A program made the position numbers and the translations under genes. Shown here one piece after another: positions 7,222 through 16,253 of a DNA stretch of 35,317 nucleotides (positions within the stretch are counted from its first letter, which is position 1; every line of letters starts with the position of its first letter). The DNA is from Bacteroidota bacterium (GTDB lineage: Bacteria; Bacteroidota; Bacteroidia; Chitinophagales; Chitinophagaceae). The DNA lies in contig JAUZOA010000060.1 in the NCBI GenBank assembly GCA_030706685.1, forward strand, positions 1-35,317, given 5' to 3'. The notes below the pieces were generated by a model. The model did no database searches. It was not told where the DNA came from and worked only from the letters and a program-made list of their open reading frames with translations.

Positions 7222-9312
7222 TTAGTTTGTTTTTTGACTCCTGATGAGATCTGTCATGACCTGGAAAGTTTCCCGGATATAAATATCTTTTTGTATGCTC
7301 TTTAGTGCTTCTGCGTTAAGTTCCGCCGCATATATATTATTCTGCAGACGTTCTTTCTCTATCCGGTAGTTGCCTGCGGTAAAAAGATGATGGGTTGACT
7401 CGTCTTTTTCATCTATCGCTTTCAGCAACGATTCTTTTTCGGTTATCCATTTTTCAAATGCGGCCGGTTGCAGAGATACTACGACTTTTTTATCCGCCAT
7501 CGCCCGGGTCCTTAACTGCGTGCCCTGCACCAGTTTTTGAAAGGATGCATCATTACTAACCCGGCGGGCGCTTGCCGCCGCCAGTGAAGCAACAGGCAAT
7601 GCAGGAAGCGGGTGATAATAATTATTTTTCTTTATCGAATCAGCCGGCAAAACATTGTCTTTAAATTTTTCCCTGAATTCGAGCCCATCAAATGCGTCCG
7701 GCAACAGTATATCGGGGATAACCCCATTGCACTGGGCTGTAAGACCGCTGATACGATACAATTTCCCGGTGGTGATCTTAACATAACCATCGGGCGAATT
7801 AGCCTGCGTTTTGACGGTGCTGTCCATAGGGAATATCTCCTGCATAGTGGCTTTGCCGTATGTAGGACTTCCGACAATGAGCGCCCTGTTGTAATCCTGC
7901 AAAGCTGCCGCCACCATTTCCGATGCGGACGCGCTTTGGTTATTGACCATTACGATCAACGGCCCATCATAAATGGTGCCGCGGTTAGGGTCTTTCAGGT
8001 AAACAATCTTACCATCATTTTTACGGGTAGCAGCCAAAGGGCCTTCGTCAATAAAAATCCCGCACATCTGTAAAGCCTCATTCAATGAACCCCCTCCATT
8101 ATACCGCAGATCCAGGATAAGACCATCCAGGTTTTCCTTCTTCATCTTTATTATTTCCTTTGCCATATCGTTGGCGCAGCCACTACCACTTTCGTTTTCC
8201 CATGTTGTATAAAAATCAGGCAAGCGGATATAGCCAATTTTCTTTTCCCCATCCAGCAAATAGCCTTTTACCACATCCTGTTCGGTTTCTATCTTTTCCT
8301 TCCGCAGGCTGATCGTACGTACAGTACCGTTCTGTTTTTTTATTTTAATACTCAGGTCATCATGATTGGCTTTTTGTAAAAGCTCATCTGCCTCTTCTGC
8401 AGTTATGGTTGTCACATCAACCGGCGGGGTTCCCTTCCATTGCAATTGTAATAATTCATCGTTCTTATGTATTTCCCCCGACTTCCAGGCAGGGCCGCCG
8501 GGTATCAATTGGGAAATAAAAATCTTTCCTTCCTTATCCTCATCTATTTCAAATCCAAAGGAAAGATCCTCAGTGCTGAGTCCTGACTGAAAGTTCTCTT
8601 TTTCTTTCGGAGAAAAATAATTGGTATGCGGGTCGAAAGATTCAGCAATGGCATTGAAATAAGTCTCTTTCACTTCATTTTCAAATGAGGACGGATCAAG
8701 AATTGACTCAAATAGTCTTGCCTGGCCTTTTTTCATCTTCTCCCGGATGGCAATTTCATTTTTTGACAACACAGCACTGAGAGCGGGTCTTGTACTGTCG
8801 GCGGAAGCGATGCTGTAAGCATTATTCAGCATGATATATTTAAACCATCTTGTCCATTTATTCTTCAGGGTTTTGACATCCGGGGCAAAGAACTGGGCAG
8901 GCTCCTGTGAAAAAGTGATCTTATCATCCAGCGTAAAATCAAGCGGCTTTTCCAGTATTGTTTTGGCAAGGCTATCGGCTCGCCGTAATTGTTGCCGGTA
9001 TAACCGGGTAGCCACATCCAGGAATTTTCCCCCGTCGCTGTTCAGTTCATTATCCAGCAAATAGCGGTAAGCTGACAGGGTTTTATAATCATCCATCGTG
9101 AAAATATCCTGCTGTTCATCCAGCGCTTTTATAAAAGATGAAAATATAGAGGAAGAGAGGCTGTCATTGATGGGTCGCGGACTGTAATGATTTCTCTGAA
9201 CCTGTCGTTTTAATATGATAGATTGGCGTTGAGTAGCAGAAAGCTGTGACTGCGCCGGCAAGCAACTAAACAGGACTATTCCCAAAATTGCCAGCTTGCA
9301 GAATGATTTCAT
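7222..9312 (-). CDS. prc: Tail-specific (C-terminal processing) protease, S41 family
   Basis: 696 residues with an N-terminal signal peptide (MKSFCKLAILGIVLFSCLPAQ). A helical N-terminal domain (about 30-235, ending SFDPHTNYFSPKE) leads to a PDZ domain (about 245-340), then the S41 core: GYIRLPDFY, GLILDLRYNGGGS, NNQSASASEMVAAALQDYN and GSPTYGKATMQ. By alignment from memory with E. coli Prc (Ser430, Lys455), the catalytic pair is Ser462 and Lys487, with the same 25-residue spacing. A helical C-terminal domain follows. It should cleave periplasmic proteins from their C-termini. The gene leads an operon with the downstream secreted helical protein. Confidence 0.93.
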   Translation of the reverse strand: MKSFCKLAILGIVLFSCLPAQSQLSATQRQSIILKRQVQRNHYSPRPINDSLSSSIFSSFIKALDEQQDIFTMDDYKTLSAYRYLLDNELNSDGGKFLDVATRLYRQQLRRADSLAKTILEKPLDFTLDDKITFSQEPAQFFAPDVKTLKNKWTRWFKYIMLNNAYSIASADSTRPALSAVLSKNEIAIREKMKKGQARLFESILDPSSFENEVKETYFNAIAESFDPHTNYFSPKEKENFQSGLSTEDLSFGFEIDEDKEGKIFISQLIPGGPAWKSGEIHKNDELLQLQWKGTPPVDVTTITAEEADELLQKANHDDLSIKIKKQNGTVRTISLRKEKIETEQDVVKGYLLDGEKKIGYIRLPDFYTTWENESGSGCANDMAKEIIKMKKENLDGLILDLRYNGGGSLNEALQMCGIFIDEGPLAATRKNDGKIVYLKDPNRGTIYDGPLIVMVNNQSASASEMVAAALQDYNRALIVGSPTYGKATMQEIFPMDSTVKTQANSPDGYVKITTGKLYRISGLTAQCNGVIPDILLPDAFDGLEFREKFKDNVLPADSIKKNNYYHPLPALPVASLAAASARRVSNDASFQKLVQGTQLRTRAMADKKVVVSLQPAAFEKWITEKESLLKAIDEKDESTHHLFTAGNYRIEKERLQNNIYAAELNAEALKSIQKDIYIRETFQVMTDLIRSQKTN

Positions 9313-9436
9313 TGATTCGGTTTGGTGTGTTGACTAACTAATTTAAGCGAAACAGGCAAAACGGCAAAAATTATGAGGTTACCGGGCTATTAACCTTCAG
9401 AAATTTTCTTAACTAGTGCAGACAATTCTGCTAAGG

Positions 9437-9919
9437 TCAGCGACTTTGTGACAAACCCGGAATATCGTTAATCTCCGCTGCCTCTTTTATGTTGAAGTAT
9501 TCTCTTACTTTTTCTTGTATCCCTTCCCTTATCACCAGGATGATTCGCCCTTTTCGCCGGTCTTGCAAAACTTCTTTCAAGGCGCTGCAAAAACCTTCAC
9601 CCCGCAGTTCCAGCGGACCGATCTCATCTATCGCCAGCCATCCGCTCGTATTCATCGCATCCAGGATAACCTGTACAGCCCTATTAAAATTTGTTTTGCT
9701 GAATATAAACCTTCCTACTTTCTGTGTTTCTGTTTCTCCACCCGTTGCTTCCATAGGAAATTGCTCACGGGTATGGGCATTCATAAAAACTCTTTTGCCG
9801 TCAACAACCGGCGTCAGTATTCCAAAAACATCGTTTCTTTTTATTGACCAGTTGATCAGCGACGTTGTTTTGCCGGTTTGTACCGGCCCGGTAAGCAGGT
9901 ATATCTTTTGCTCAGGCAT
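9437..9919 (-). CDS. THEP1-like nucleoside-triphosphatase
   Basis: 160 residues. The Walker A motif GPVQTGKTTS lies at 11-20 and the Walker B segment WLAIDEIGPLEL at 94-105. The order and spacing, and the invariant-looking DEIGPLEL, match the NTPase_1 (THEP1) family of small P-loop NTPases. THEP1 enzymes hydrolyse several NTPs in vitro, but their physiological role is unclear. The start overlaps the end of the upstream membrane-protein gene by 8 bases, implying translational coupling and a shared job. The related DUF2478 NTPases are associated with molybdate-transport operons, which fits the adjacent molybdenum-hydroxylase genes, but a role in cofactor or molybdenum supply is inference. Confidence 0.82.
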   Translation of the reverse strand: MPEQKIYLLTGPVQTGKTTSLINWSIKRNDVFGILTPVVDGKRVFMNAHTREQFPMEATGGETETQKVGRFIFSKTNFNRAVQVILDAMNTSGWLAIDEIGPLELRGEGFCSALKEVLQDRRKGRIILVIREGIQEKVREYFNIKEAAEINDIPGLSQSR

Positions 9920-10934
9920 CTGCTGGATGAAAAGTATTTGCCAGGATTATTTTACAACAAAGCCTGATCCTTCTCCATCCTTTTTTCTCGCCCGACAATT
10001 GCCAGCTTTTTGTAATGAGTTGTTGCGTAGCCGGTAAGATTTCCAAAACCTGTTGTATCTCCTGTTGCGATCTTGTTTTCCTTCTTTGCAGCCATTTATT
10101 CAGCGCCTGCTTCAGCAGCGGTGCTGCAATGAAAACCCAGGAAAGAATGACAATGACTGAACGGATCAGTATTCTTAAAGAGATAGCAGGAGGAAGCAGT
10201 GACCGGCCGATGCCAAAATAGGATTGTGCGTATAATAAAATAAGGGCCGCCCATATTATAAAAAGGATCCTCCTTACTTTTTTTCTTCTCTTTACTCTGG
10301 GAAAACTTATCGCTGCTGCGGGTTCGTTTATGACTTTGTATTTTCTCCGTACACTCTCTAAAAATGCTATCTGTTGTGGTAATATGCCGGTCCATAAACC
10401 AATCAATGCTCCTATCACCAAATGGGCCATCACATACCAGGTGATAATAAAGTAACTATAGTCAGTCAATTCCTTTTGTCCTGTAAGATTATTTAAAAAA
10501 CTATTAATGGCTTTCCAAAAATCATTTCCATAAACAACAGTCCAGATAAGAATGCGTTGCAAGCCGGACTCCGCCAGGGCCAGCACGGCAAATAACACAC
10601 AAACAATCCTGTAAAACTTTCGTGGCATGAACAACAATTCGCCCATCAATCCCTGGAAGAATACAGCGATATAAGCTGGCGGGGGCGCCTGGGGGCTGAG
10701 CATCATTTTAAATATGGCAACAATAATTGTGGCTTTAATGATCGCACCTTTGGCAGGTACATACCAGGCGATGAGGCAAATACAAACCACGGCGCAACTC
10801 CCGACCACCAGGCCGGATACCGGAACCTGTAATCCATGAATAATGCCTCCCAGCATAGCTTCATTCAATATCCATAATGCAATAAGACGGTAATAAATGA
10901 GTGAACGCGATGTTATCGCTTTTTCTTTATTCAT
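9912..10934 (-). CDS. Polytopic membrane protein, possibly ECF S-component-like
   Basis: 340 residues, about eight membrane helices. The N-terminal half (about 15-195) includes LNEAMLGGIIHGLQVPVSG, KGAIIKATIIVAIFKMMLSP and PPPAYIAVFFQGLMGELLF, which resemble substrate-binding (S) components of ECF transporters. A basic cytoplasmic linker (about 205-222, KRRKKVRR) leads to two more helices and a basic helical tail that might play the part of a coupling (T) segment. No CbiQ motif is secure. It overlaps the NTPase gene and is divergent from xdhA, so the product may import or sense a molecule used by the molybdenum hydroxylase. I do not recognise a named family. Confidence 0.65.
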   Translation of the reverse strand: MNKEKAITSRSLIYYRLIALWILNEAMLGGIIHGLQVPVSGLVVGSCAVVCICLIAWYVPAKGAIIKATIIVAIFKMMLSPQAPPPAYIAVFFQGLMGELLFMPRKFYRIVCVLFAVLALAESGLQRILIWTVVYGNDFWKAINSFLNNLTGQKELTDYSYFIITWYVMAHLVIGALIGLWTGILPQQIAFLESVRRKYKVINEPAAAISFPRVKRRKKVRRILFIIWAALILLYAQSYFGIGRSLLPPAISLRILIRSVIVILSWVFIAAPLLKQALNKWLQRRKTRSQQEIQQVLEILPATQQLITKSWQLSGEKKGWRRIRLCCKIILANTFHPADA

Positions 10935-10948
10935 TTTTAACTAATACA

Positions 10949-10996
10949 GAGCCTGAAGAATAGCATAAAGGGTACCATGTGGTGACCTTTAGGCTC
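10949..10996. promoter_or_regulatory. Interrupted palindrome in the divergent xdh promoter region
   Basis: GAGCCT at 10949-10954 pairs with AGGCTC at 10991-10996. Inside, AAAGG-nn-ACC (10967-10976) pairs with GGT-nn-CCTTT (10981-10990), with an unpaired 12-base stretch on the left side only. A possible -7 box for xdhA, TAACTTTA, follows at 11009-11016, so the right arm would lie near -33. It could be an operator shared by both divergent units, or a structured RNA leader for xdhA; no known riboswitch was recognised. Confidence 0.45.
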
Positions 10997-11035
10997 CGCA
11001 AATTATGTTAACTTTAAAGTCAATAACAAAATAGT

Positions 11036-12493
11036 TTGATACATTTTATACTAAATGAAAAAGAAATAGCAACAGGCCTTCCGCCGGGAACGGTATTGTT
11101 GGATTTTATACGCTATCACCGGCATTTGACAGGCACTAAGATCGGCTGTCGCGAAGGGGACTGTGGTGCCTGTACAGTATTAGTAGGTGAGATACATGAC
11201 GGAGAATTACATTATCAATCCACGACCAGTTGCCTGATGCCGATAGGAAATGCGGAGGGCAAACATATAATAACAGTAGAAGGAGTTAATCCCGCCACTA
11301 CCGGGCAAAGCATGCCCGGTCTGAGCCCGGTTCAGCAGGCAATGGCGGATGAAGGCGCCACACAATGCGGGTTTTGTACTCCCGGTTTTGTCATGTCATT
11401 GACAGGATTTTGCCTGGGCAATAAGGAAGCGACACAGCAAAACGCGATCGCGTCAATAGATGGAAATATCTGCCGCTGCACAGGCTATAAATCTATTGAA
11501 AGAGCTGCCGGCAAAGTAGCCGCTATCATAAAAGAAAGAAAAGGAGAAGAAATCACTTCTTTTGTCAGCAGGAAAAAGATATTACCTGAATATTTTCCCG
11601 GTATTAAAAAAAGATTGCAACAATTAAATGACGCGGAAAAGGCAAGACATTTGCCTGATCTCGCTTCGTTAGCAGGCAGGCCTCATGTTGTTGGTGGTGG
11701 TACGGACCTATATGTGCAAAAGCAGGATGAGATGACCCATGCGTCAATCCGTTTTATATCCGATCAGCCCAAACTCAACCGTGTCATCAGGGAAGGAAAC
11801 AAATGTATCATGGGTCCTTCTGCAACGGTAACCGATCTGCAGGAATCCCCGATTATTAATGATGCTTTCCCGGATTTTCATCGTTATGCCAAATTGGTTT
11901 CTTCCACACAGATCCGGAACATGGCTACTATTGCCGGGAATTTTATCAATGCATCTCCAATTGGCGACTTTACCATTTTCTTCCTGGCGCTGGATGCCCG
12001 GGTAATCCTTGCTCATCCCGATAGCTACCGGGCTTCCTCCAAAGAAGCTGGCTTGAGAACCCTTCCATTGAGAAAATTATACAAAGACTATAAACAATTA
12101 GATAAAAAACCGGAAGAACATATCGAACAGGTATGGTTTGAGCTGCCGGGTAAAAATAGTTTTTTCAATTTCGAAAAAGTAAGTAAACGCACACACCTGG
12201 ATATCGCGAGTGTAAATACCGCGATCAGTATGACGATAAAGGATAATATCATTGAGAATGCCGGAATATCCGCGGGTGGCGTAGGGCCAATACCCATGTA
12301 TTTGGAAAAGGCTTCTGCATTCCTCGCAGGAAAAAAAATAAACGAAGACCCGGTTCAGGAAGTGATCGAAATAGTACAAACGGAAATATCGCCGATAAGT
12401 GATGCAAGAGGAACTAAGGAGTATAAGAGATTATTATTAGGACAATTGATAAAGGCACACTTTATATCCCTCATCCGCCGCGCCGGAAAATAG
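11036..12493 (+). CDS. xdhA: Xanthine dehydrogenase, iron-sulfur/FAD subunit
   Basis: 485 residues. The N-terminal plant-type ferredoxin domain carries Cys38, Cys43, Cys46 (GCREGDCGAC) and Cys66; the second [2Fe-2S] domain carries Cys111, Cys114 (TQCGFC) and Cys146, Cys148 (GNICRC). After a linker comes the FAD domain (about 205-480) with VVGGGTDLYVQ and TIAGNFINASPIGD. This fused FeS/FAD layout is that of bacterial XdhA subunits. Electrons pass from molybdopterin in XdhB through both clusters to FAD and on to NAD or another acceptor. An in-frame stop at 11024 leaves TTG at 11036 as the only reasonable start, and it gives the expected N-terminus MIHFILN. xdhB follows 15 bases downstream. Confidence 0.95.
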   Translation: MIHFILNEKEIATGLPPGTVLLDFIRYHRHLTGTKIGCREGDCGACTVLVGEIHDGELHYQSTTSCLMPIGNAEGKHIITVEGVNPATTGQSMPGLSPVQQAMADEGATQCGFCTPGFVMSLTGFCLGNKEATQQNAIASIDGNICRCTGYKSIERAAGKVAAIIKERKGEEITSFVSRKKILPEYFPGIKKRLQQLNDAEKARHLPDLASLAGRPHVVGGGTDLYVQKQDEMTHASIRFISDQPKLNRVIREGNKCIMGPSATVTDLQESPIINDAFPDFHRYAKLVSSTQIRNMATIAGNFINASPIGDFTIFFLALDARVILAHPDSYRASSKEAGLRTLPLRKLYKDYKQLDKKPEEHIEQVWFELPGKNSFFNFEKVSKRTHLDIASVNTAISMTIKDNIIENAGISAGGVGPIPMYLEKASAFLAGKKINEDPVQEVIEIVQTEISPISDARGTKEYKRLLLGQLIKAHFISLIRRAGK

Positions 12494-12508
12494 AAAAATT
12501 ATTAAAAT

Positions 12509-14836
12509 TTGAGAACGAATCCCGCTATAGACGAGAATAAATACAGCCCGCCAGCCGGCGGGGTCGGGGGTAACATAGATTCATACACACATCTCCGCGG
12601 CGAATCAGTTTATCTCGATGATATACCGGTTGTGAATGGAACCTTGTATGCGGCCGTATTTGATTCCCCGGTAGCGCATGGAAAAATAAAAATGCTGGAT
12701 ACCAGTGAAGCTTCGAAGATGTATGGCGTAGTAAGAATTTTCACTGCCTTGGATATTCCCGGCGAGAACCAGATAGGGGGTATTGTTCCTGATGAAGAAC
12801 TGCTGGCAAGCACATATGTTCATTTTTGCGGAATGCCTGTTGCATTGGTTGTGGCGGAAACAGATGAAGCCGCAAGAGCAGCCGTTAAGAAAATTAAAAT
12901 AGAAATAGAACCTTTGCCCATCATCACTGATCCGAGAGAAGCAAAGGCGAAAGGAGAATTGATCATTCCTCCAAGAACATTTCAAATAGGAGATACAAGC
13001 AATGCCTGGTCACAATGTGAATACGTTTTTGAAGGGAGTACTGAGACCAATGGCCAGGAGCATATCTATATCGAAACACAGGGAGCTTACGCTTTACCGC
13101 AGGAAAACGGAGCGATTAAAATTTATTCCTCTACACAGGGACCTACCGCGGTCCAAAGAACGGCGGCAAGAGTATTGGGCATTCCAATGCACCGGGTGGA
13201 AGTGGATACAACAAGGCTGGGTGGTGGTTTTGGTGGCAAAGAGGACCAGGCGACCACCTGGGGCGTGATGTGCGCATTGGCCACCTTTCATTTAAAAAAA
13301 CCTGTGAAGTATTCTTTACACCGCATGGAAGATATGCGGATGACCGGCAAGCGCCATCCTTATTCATCCGATTTCAAAATCGGTTTGAATAAAAACTTAA
13401 AGATTATGGCTTATGAAGCCACTTTTTACCAGAATGCCGGCGCTGCTGCTGATCTTTCCCCGGCGGTAATGGAAAGAACCTTGTTTCATTGTAACAATTC
13501 TTACTTCCTTCCGAATGTAAAAGCAACAGCTTACAGTTGCAGAACTCATTTACCTCCTAATACCGCTTTTCGCGGCTTTGGCGGACCACAGGGAATGTTT
13601 GTGATTGAAGCGGCGATAGCCAAAGCCGCGGAAGCGTTGGGTATTCCGGCATCGGATATTCAGCAAAAGAATTTATTACGAACCGGTGATGAATTTCCTT
13701 ACGGTCAAAAAGCGGAAAGCGAAGCCAATGAATGCTGGAATAAAGCTGATGAATTGTATGACATAAATAAATTGAGAAAAGAAGTAGAAGATTTTAATGC
13801 GAATAATACGCTCTTTAAAAAAGGAATGGCTTTAATGCCAATCTGTTTTGGCATCTCCTTTACCAAGACATTGATGAACCAGGCAAGGGCATTGGTGCAT
13901 GTATATACAGATGGAAGCGTGGGCGTAAGTACCGGCGCTGTAGAAATGGGGCAGGGAGTAAATACAAAAATTCTCCAGGTAGCAGCGAAAGTTTTTTCCA
14001 TTGATCCTGGTAAGGTAAAGATACACCCCACCAATACATGGCGCATTGCCAACACTTCTCCCACTGCCGCCAGTGCCGCCGCCGACCTGAATGGCAAAGC
14101 AACACAAATTGCCTGTATCGCCATCCTGCAAAGATTGAAACAGGTGGCAGCCGATGAATTAAAAATTGATATAAACAGCATTGATATAAACGATGAATGG
14201 GTGTATGCAAACGGTAAGAAAACAGAACTGGACTGGAAGAAATTAGTGATGACGACTTATAGTAAACGAATCAGCCTGTCGGAACACGCACACTATACGC
14301 CTCCGGGTATTCATTATGATCTCTCCAAAGAGAAGGGCCATCCCTTCGCTTATCATGTATATGGTACTGCCATCATTAGAGTAACGATAGATTGTCTCAG
14401 GGGTATTTATGAAGTTGATTCTGTCAAAGTGGTACATGATTTTGGCAGCAGCATGAATTATCTGGTTGACCTGGGGCAATGTGAAGGCGGTATTGTACAG
14501 GGCATCGGCTGGATGACAATGGAAGAAATCGTATATGACAAAGAAGGCAAGTTAAGATCCAATGCATTGAGTACTTATAAAGTACCTGATATTTATTCGG
14601 CTCCAAAAGAAATATCCATTCACTTTTTAGAAACAGGAAAAGATAACCTGGCTATTTTCCGGAGCAAGGCTGTTGGAGAACCGCCGCTGATGTATGGTAT
14701 CGGCGCTTACTTTGCTCTGCGCAATGCAATAAAAGCATTCAATCCTTCGGCTGATATTCCATATGATGCCCCGATGACGCCGGAGAAAGTGCTCATGGGG
14801 TTGTATAGTCAAATAAAAAAACCAATCCCGGTATAA
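12509..14836 (+). CDS. xdhB: Xanthine dehydrogenase, molybdopterin-binding subunit
   Basis: 775 residues. The Moco-binding domains show GGGFGGKE (238-245), NTAFRGFGGPQ (351-361), TGAVEMGQGVNTK (475-487) and AVGEPPLMYG (721-730). Compared from memory with bovine xanthine oxidoreductase, Glu245, Arg323, Arg355, Phe357, Phe451 and Glu724 stand at the places of Glu802, Arg880, Arg912, Phe914, Phe1009 and Glu1261, with spacing from Glu802 to Arg880 and Arg912 identical (78 and 110). Glu802 and Arg880 are substrate-orienting residues usually changed in aldehyde oxidases, so a purine substrate is likely. The frame opens with TTG at 12509, 15 bases after xdhA; I see no better ATG. It converges with the MFS gene with 3 bases between stops. 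Confidence 0.95.
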   Translation: MRTNPAIDENKYSPPAGGVGGNIDSYTHLRGESVYLDDIPVVNGTLYAAVFDSPVAHGKIKMLDTSEASKMYGVVRIFTALDIPGENQIGGIVPDEELLASTYVHFCGMPVALVVAETDEAARAAVKKIKIEIEPLPIITDPREAKAKGELIIPPRTFQIGDTSNAWSQCEYVFEGSTETNGQEHIYIETQGAYALPQENGAIKIYSSTQGPTAVQRTAARVLGIPMHRVEVDTTRLGGGFGGKEDQATTWGVMCALATFHLKKPVKYSLHRMEDMRMTGKRHPYSSDFKIGLNKNLKIMAYEATFYQNAGAAADLSPAVMERTLFHCNNSYFLPNVKATAYSCRTHLPPNTAFRGFGGPQGMFVIEAAIAKAAEALGIPASDIQQKNLLRTGDEFPYGQKAESEANECWNKADELYDINKLRKEVEDFNANNTLFKKGMALMPICFGISFTKTLMNQARALVHVYTDGSVGVSTGAVEMGQGVNTKILQVAAKVFSIDPGKVKIHPTNTWRIANTSPTAASAAADLNGKATQIACIAILQRLKQVAADELKIDINSIDINDEWVYANGKKTELDWKKLVMTTYSKRISLSEHAHYTPPGIHYDLSKEKGHPFAYHVYGTAIIRVTIDCLRGIYEVDSVKVVHDFGSSMNYLVDLGQCEGGIVQGIGWMTMEEIVYDKEGKLRSNALSTYKVPDIYSAPKEISIHFLETGKDNLAIFRSKAVGEPPLMYGIGAYFALRNAIKAFNPSADIPYDAPMTPEKVLMGLYSQIKKPIPV

Positions 14837-14839
14837 TAC

Positions 14840-16060
14840 TTAGTCCATCACTTTCAGCTTCGATACCATAATGGTAATACAAAATCCAAGCAGTGAAATA
14901 ACAGCGAATGAATACCGGAGACTTGCCAACTGCGCAATGTAGCCGATAAGAGGTGGTCCCAGTAAAAATCCCAGGAAACTGATGCTGGATACTGCAGCCA
15001 GCGCCATACCCGGCGGGATCTTCGTAGCTTTCGCTGCCGTGCTGTATACTGTTGGCACAACGGATGAAACACCGAACCCTACAATCACAAAACCAATCGT
15101 GGCTGTAACTAAATAAGGAAACAATACGGCAATCATCAATCCTGTTAAAACAAGTACACCACTCATCTGCAGCATTTTCTTTCTTCCTATTCTCGCTATG
15201 ATCCGGTCGCCTGCAAATCTTCCGCTTGCCATCATGATCATAAAGGAGGCATAGCCCACAATCACCAATGAGTGCGGGGCTTCTACCACTTCTTTGAAAT
15301 AAACACCGCTCCAGTCGAACATAGCCCCTTCGGCCGCCATGCTGCAAAAAGCGATAATGCCTAATCGGATAAGAACACCCTCAGGCCTTGAAAAGAATTT
15401 CTTTTTTATTCCGGGTTCCGTTGTTCCCGGTATAAGGTATCTTCTTGCGATAAAAACAGCAACAAAAACAAAAGAGGCGATGATAAAGAAATGAATGCGG
15501 GGAGAAAGTTTAAGGCCCATCATTAATAATCCCGTCAGCGCACCGGTAAAACCGCCAATACTCCATCCGCCGTGGAAGGATGTCATGATCGGCCGTTCAT
15601 ATATTTTCTCCGCCATCACCCCTTGTGTATTCACCGATATATTGGACATATTGCCGACAAGGCCAAAAACAAACAAGGCAATGGCAAGCTGCCATCCCTT
15701 CGTCACCCATCCAAGATTAGTTAATTCCAGCGCATATAATAAAATCGCAAAGGATAATATGGTACGGCTCCCATAACGGGTAACCAACCTTCCGGATATG
15801 GGCATCATCAGCAATTGACCAACCGGTAAAGCCAATAATATACTTCCCAATCCTGCTTCGCTGAGGTGCAGTTTAGTTTTTATATCGGGTATCCGGCTCG
15901 CCCATGAAGCAAAACACAGGCCCATGCAAAAATAGAAGGCCGCTACGGCAATCCGCATCGTTGATCGCTGAACAGGAATGGGTGAAGCTGTGCCGGTAAG
16001 ACTATTGATAAAAAGTCGTTTGACGATTGATTGCCGTAGTTCAGTACTTGTTTTTTCCAT
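14840..16060 (-). CDS. Major facilitator superfamily transporter
   Basis: 406 residues with about 12 membrane helices after a polar N-terminal stretch of roughly 30 residues. Typical MFS sequences are FASWASRIPDIKTKLHLSEA, the loop 2-3 motif GRLVTRYGSRTIL and the equivalent second-half loop GRFAGDRIIARIGRKKML. It resembles the YbjJ/YfcJ-type drug or sugar efflux relatives, but the substrate cannot be read. Its position between xdhB and xdhC suggests it might move a purine or an oxidised product such as urate; this is inference. The stop lies 3 bases from the xdhB stop, so the two converge without any room for a separate terminator. Confidence 0.9.
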   Translation of the reverse strand: MEKTSTELRQSIVKRLFINSLTGTASPIPVQRSTMRIAVAAFYFCMGLCFASWASRIPDIKTKLHLSEAGLGSILLALPVGQLLMMPISGRLVTRYGSRTILSFAILLYALELTNLGWVTKGWQLAIALFVFGLVGNMSNISVNTQGVMAEKIYERPIMTSFHGGWSIGGFTGALTGLLMMGLKLSPRIHFFIIASFVFVAVFIARRYLIPGTTEPGIKKKFFSRPEGVLIRLGIIAFCSMAAEGAMFDWSGVYFKEVVEAPHSLVIVGYASFMIMMASGRFAGDRIIARIGRKKMLQMSGVLVLTGLMIAVLFPYLVTATIGFVIVGFGVSSVVPTVYSTAAKATKIPPGMALAAVSSISFLGFLLGPPLIGYIAQLASLRYSFAVISLLGFCITIMVSKLKVMD

Positions 16061-16109
16061 ACTATCGCACCAGGTTCATTTAACAATACTTCATACGGCC
16101 CGCAGAGGC

Positions 16110-16117
16110 CAAAGATA
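16110..16117 (-). promoter_or_regulatory. Putative -7 promoter box for the MFS gene
   Basis: TATCTTTG on the minus strand matches the Bacteroidota TAnnTTTG consensus exactly and lies 50 bases before the MFS start. No clear -33 TTTG was found at the expected distance, so the call is tentative. The intergenic region 16061-16253 also contains TAATTTGG at 16189-16196, a possible -7 box for xdhC on the plus strand. Confidence 0.45.
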
Positions 16118-16253
16118 CCCCTAAGTTTTCATTTTATAGTGTGCTTATTCGTTGACAAACGTTCCGTTCAATCACTGATAATTTATTTTAATTTGGGAAT
16201 CATGGTTTATAGATACTTCCTTTTTTATAGATAAATTTATAGACAATTCTACG

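Noticed and set aside
9489-10037. 182-codon plus-strand frame opposite the NTPase and membrane protein genes
   Set aside because: Antisense to a clear Walker A/B protein; Ser- and Cys-rich translation typical of a shadow frame.
10949-11035. Molybdenum cofactor or purine riboswitch before xdhA
   Set aside because: The hairpin does not show the conserved core of either class that I can recognise, and it is small; kept only as an unassigned palindrome.
13705-14181. 158-codon minus-strand frame inside xdhB
   Set aside because: Antisense to conserved molybdopterin-binding sequence; no independent support.
14793-15347. 184-codon minus-strand frame overlapping the MFS gene and the xdhB end
   Set aside because: It is a different frame of the MFS gene, with Cys/Arg/Tyr-rich translation and no domain.
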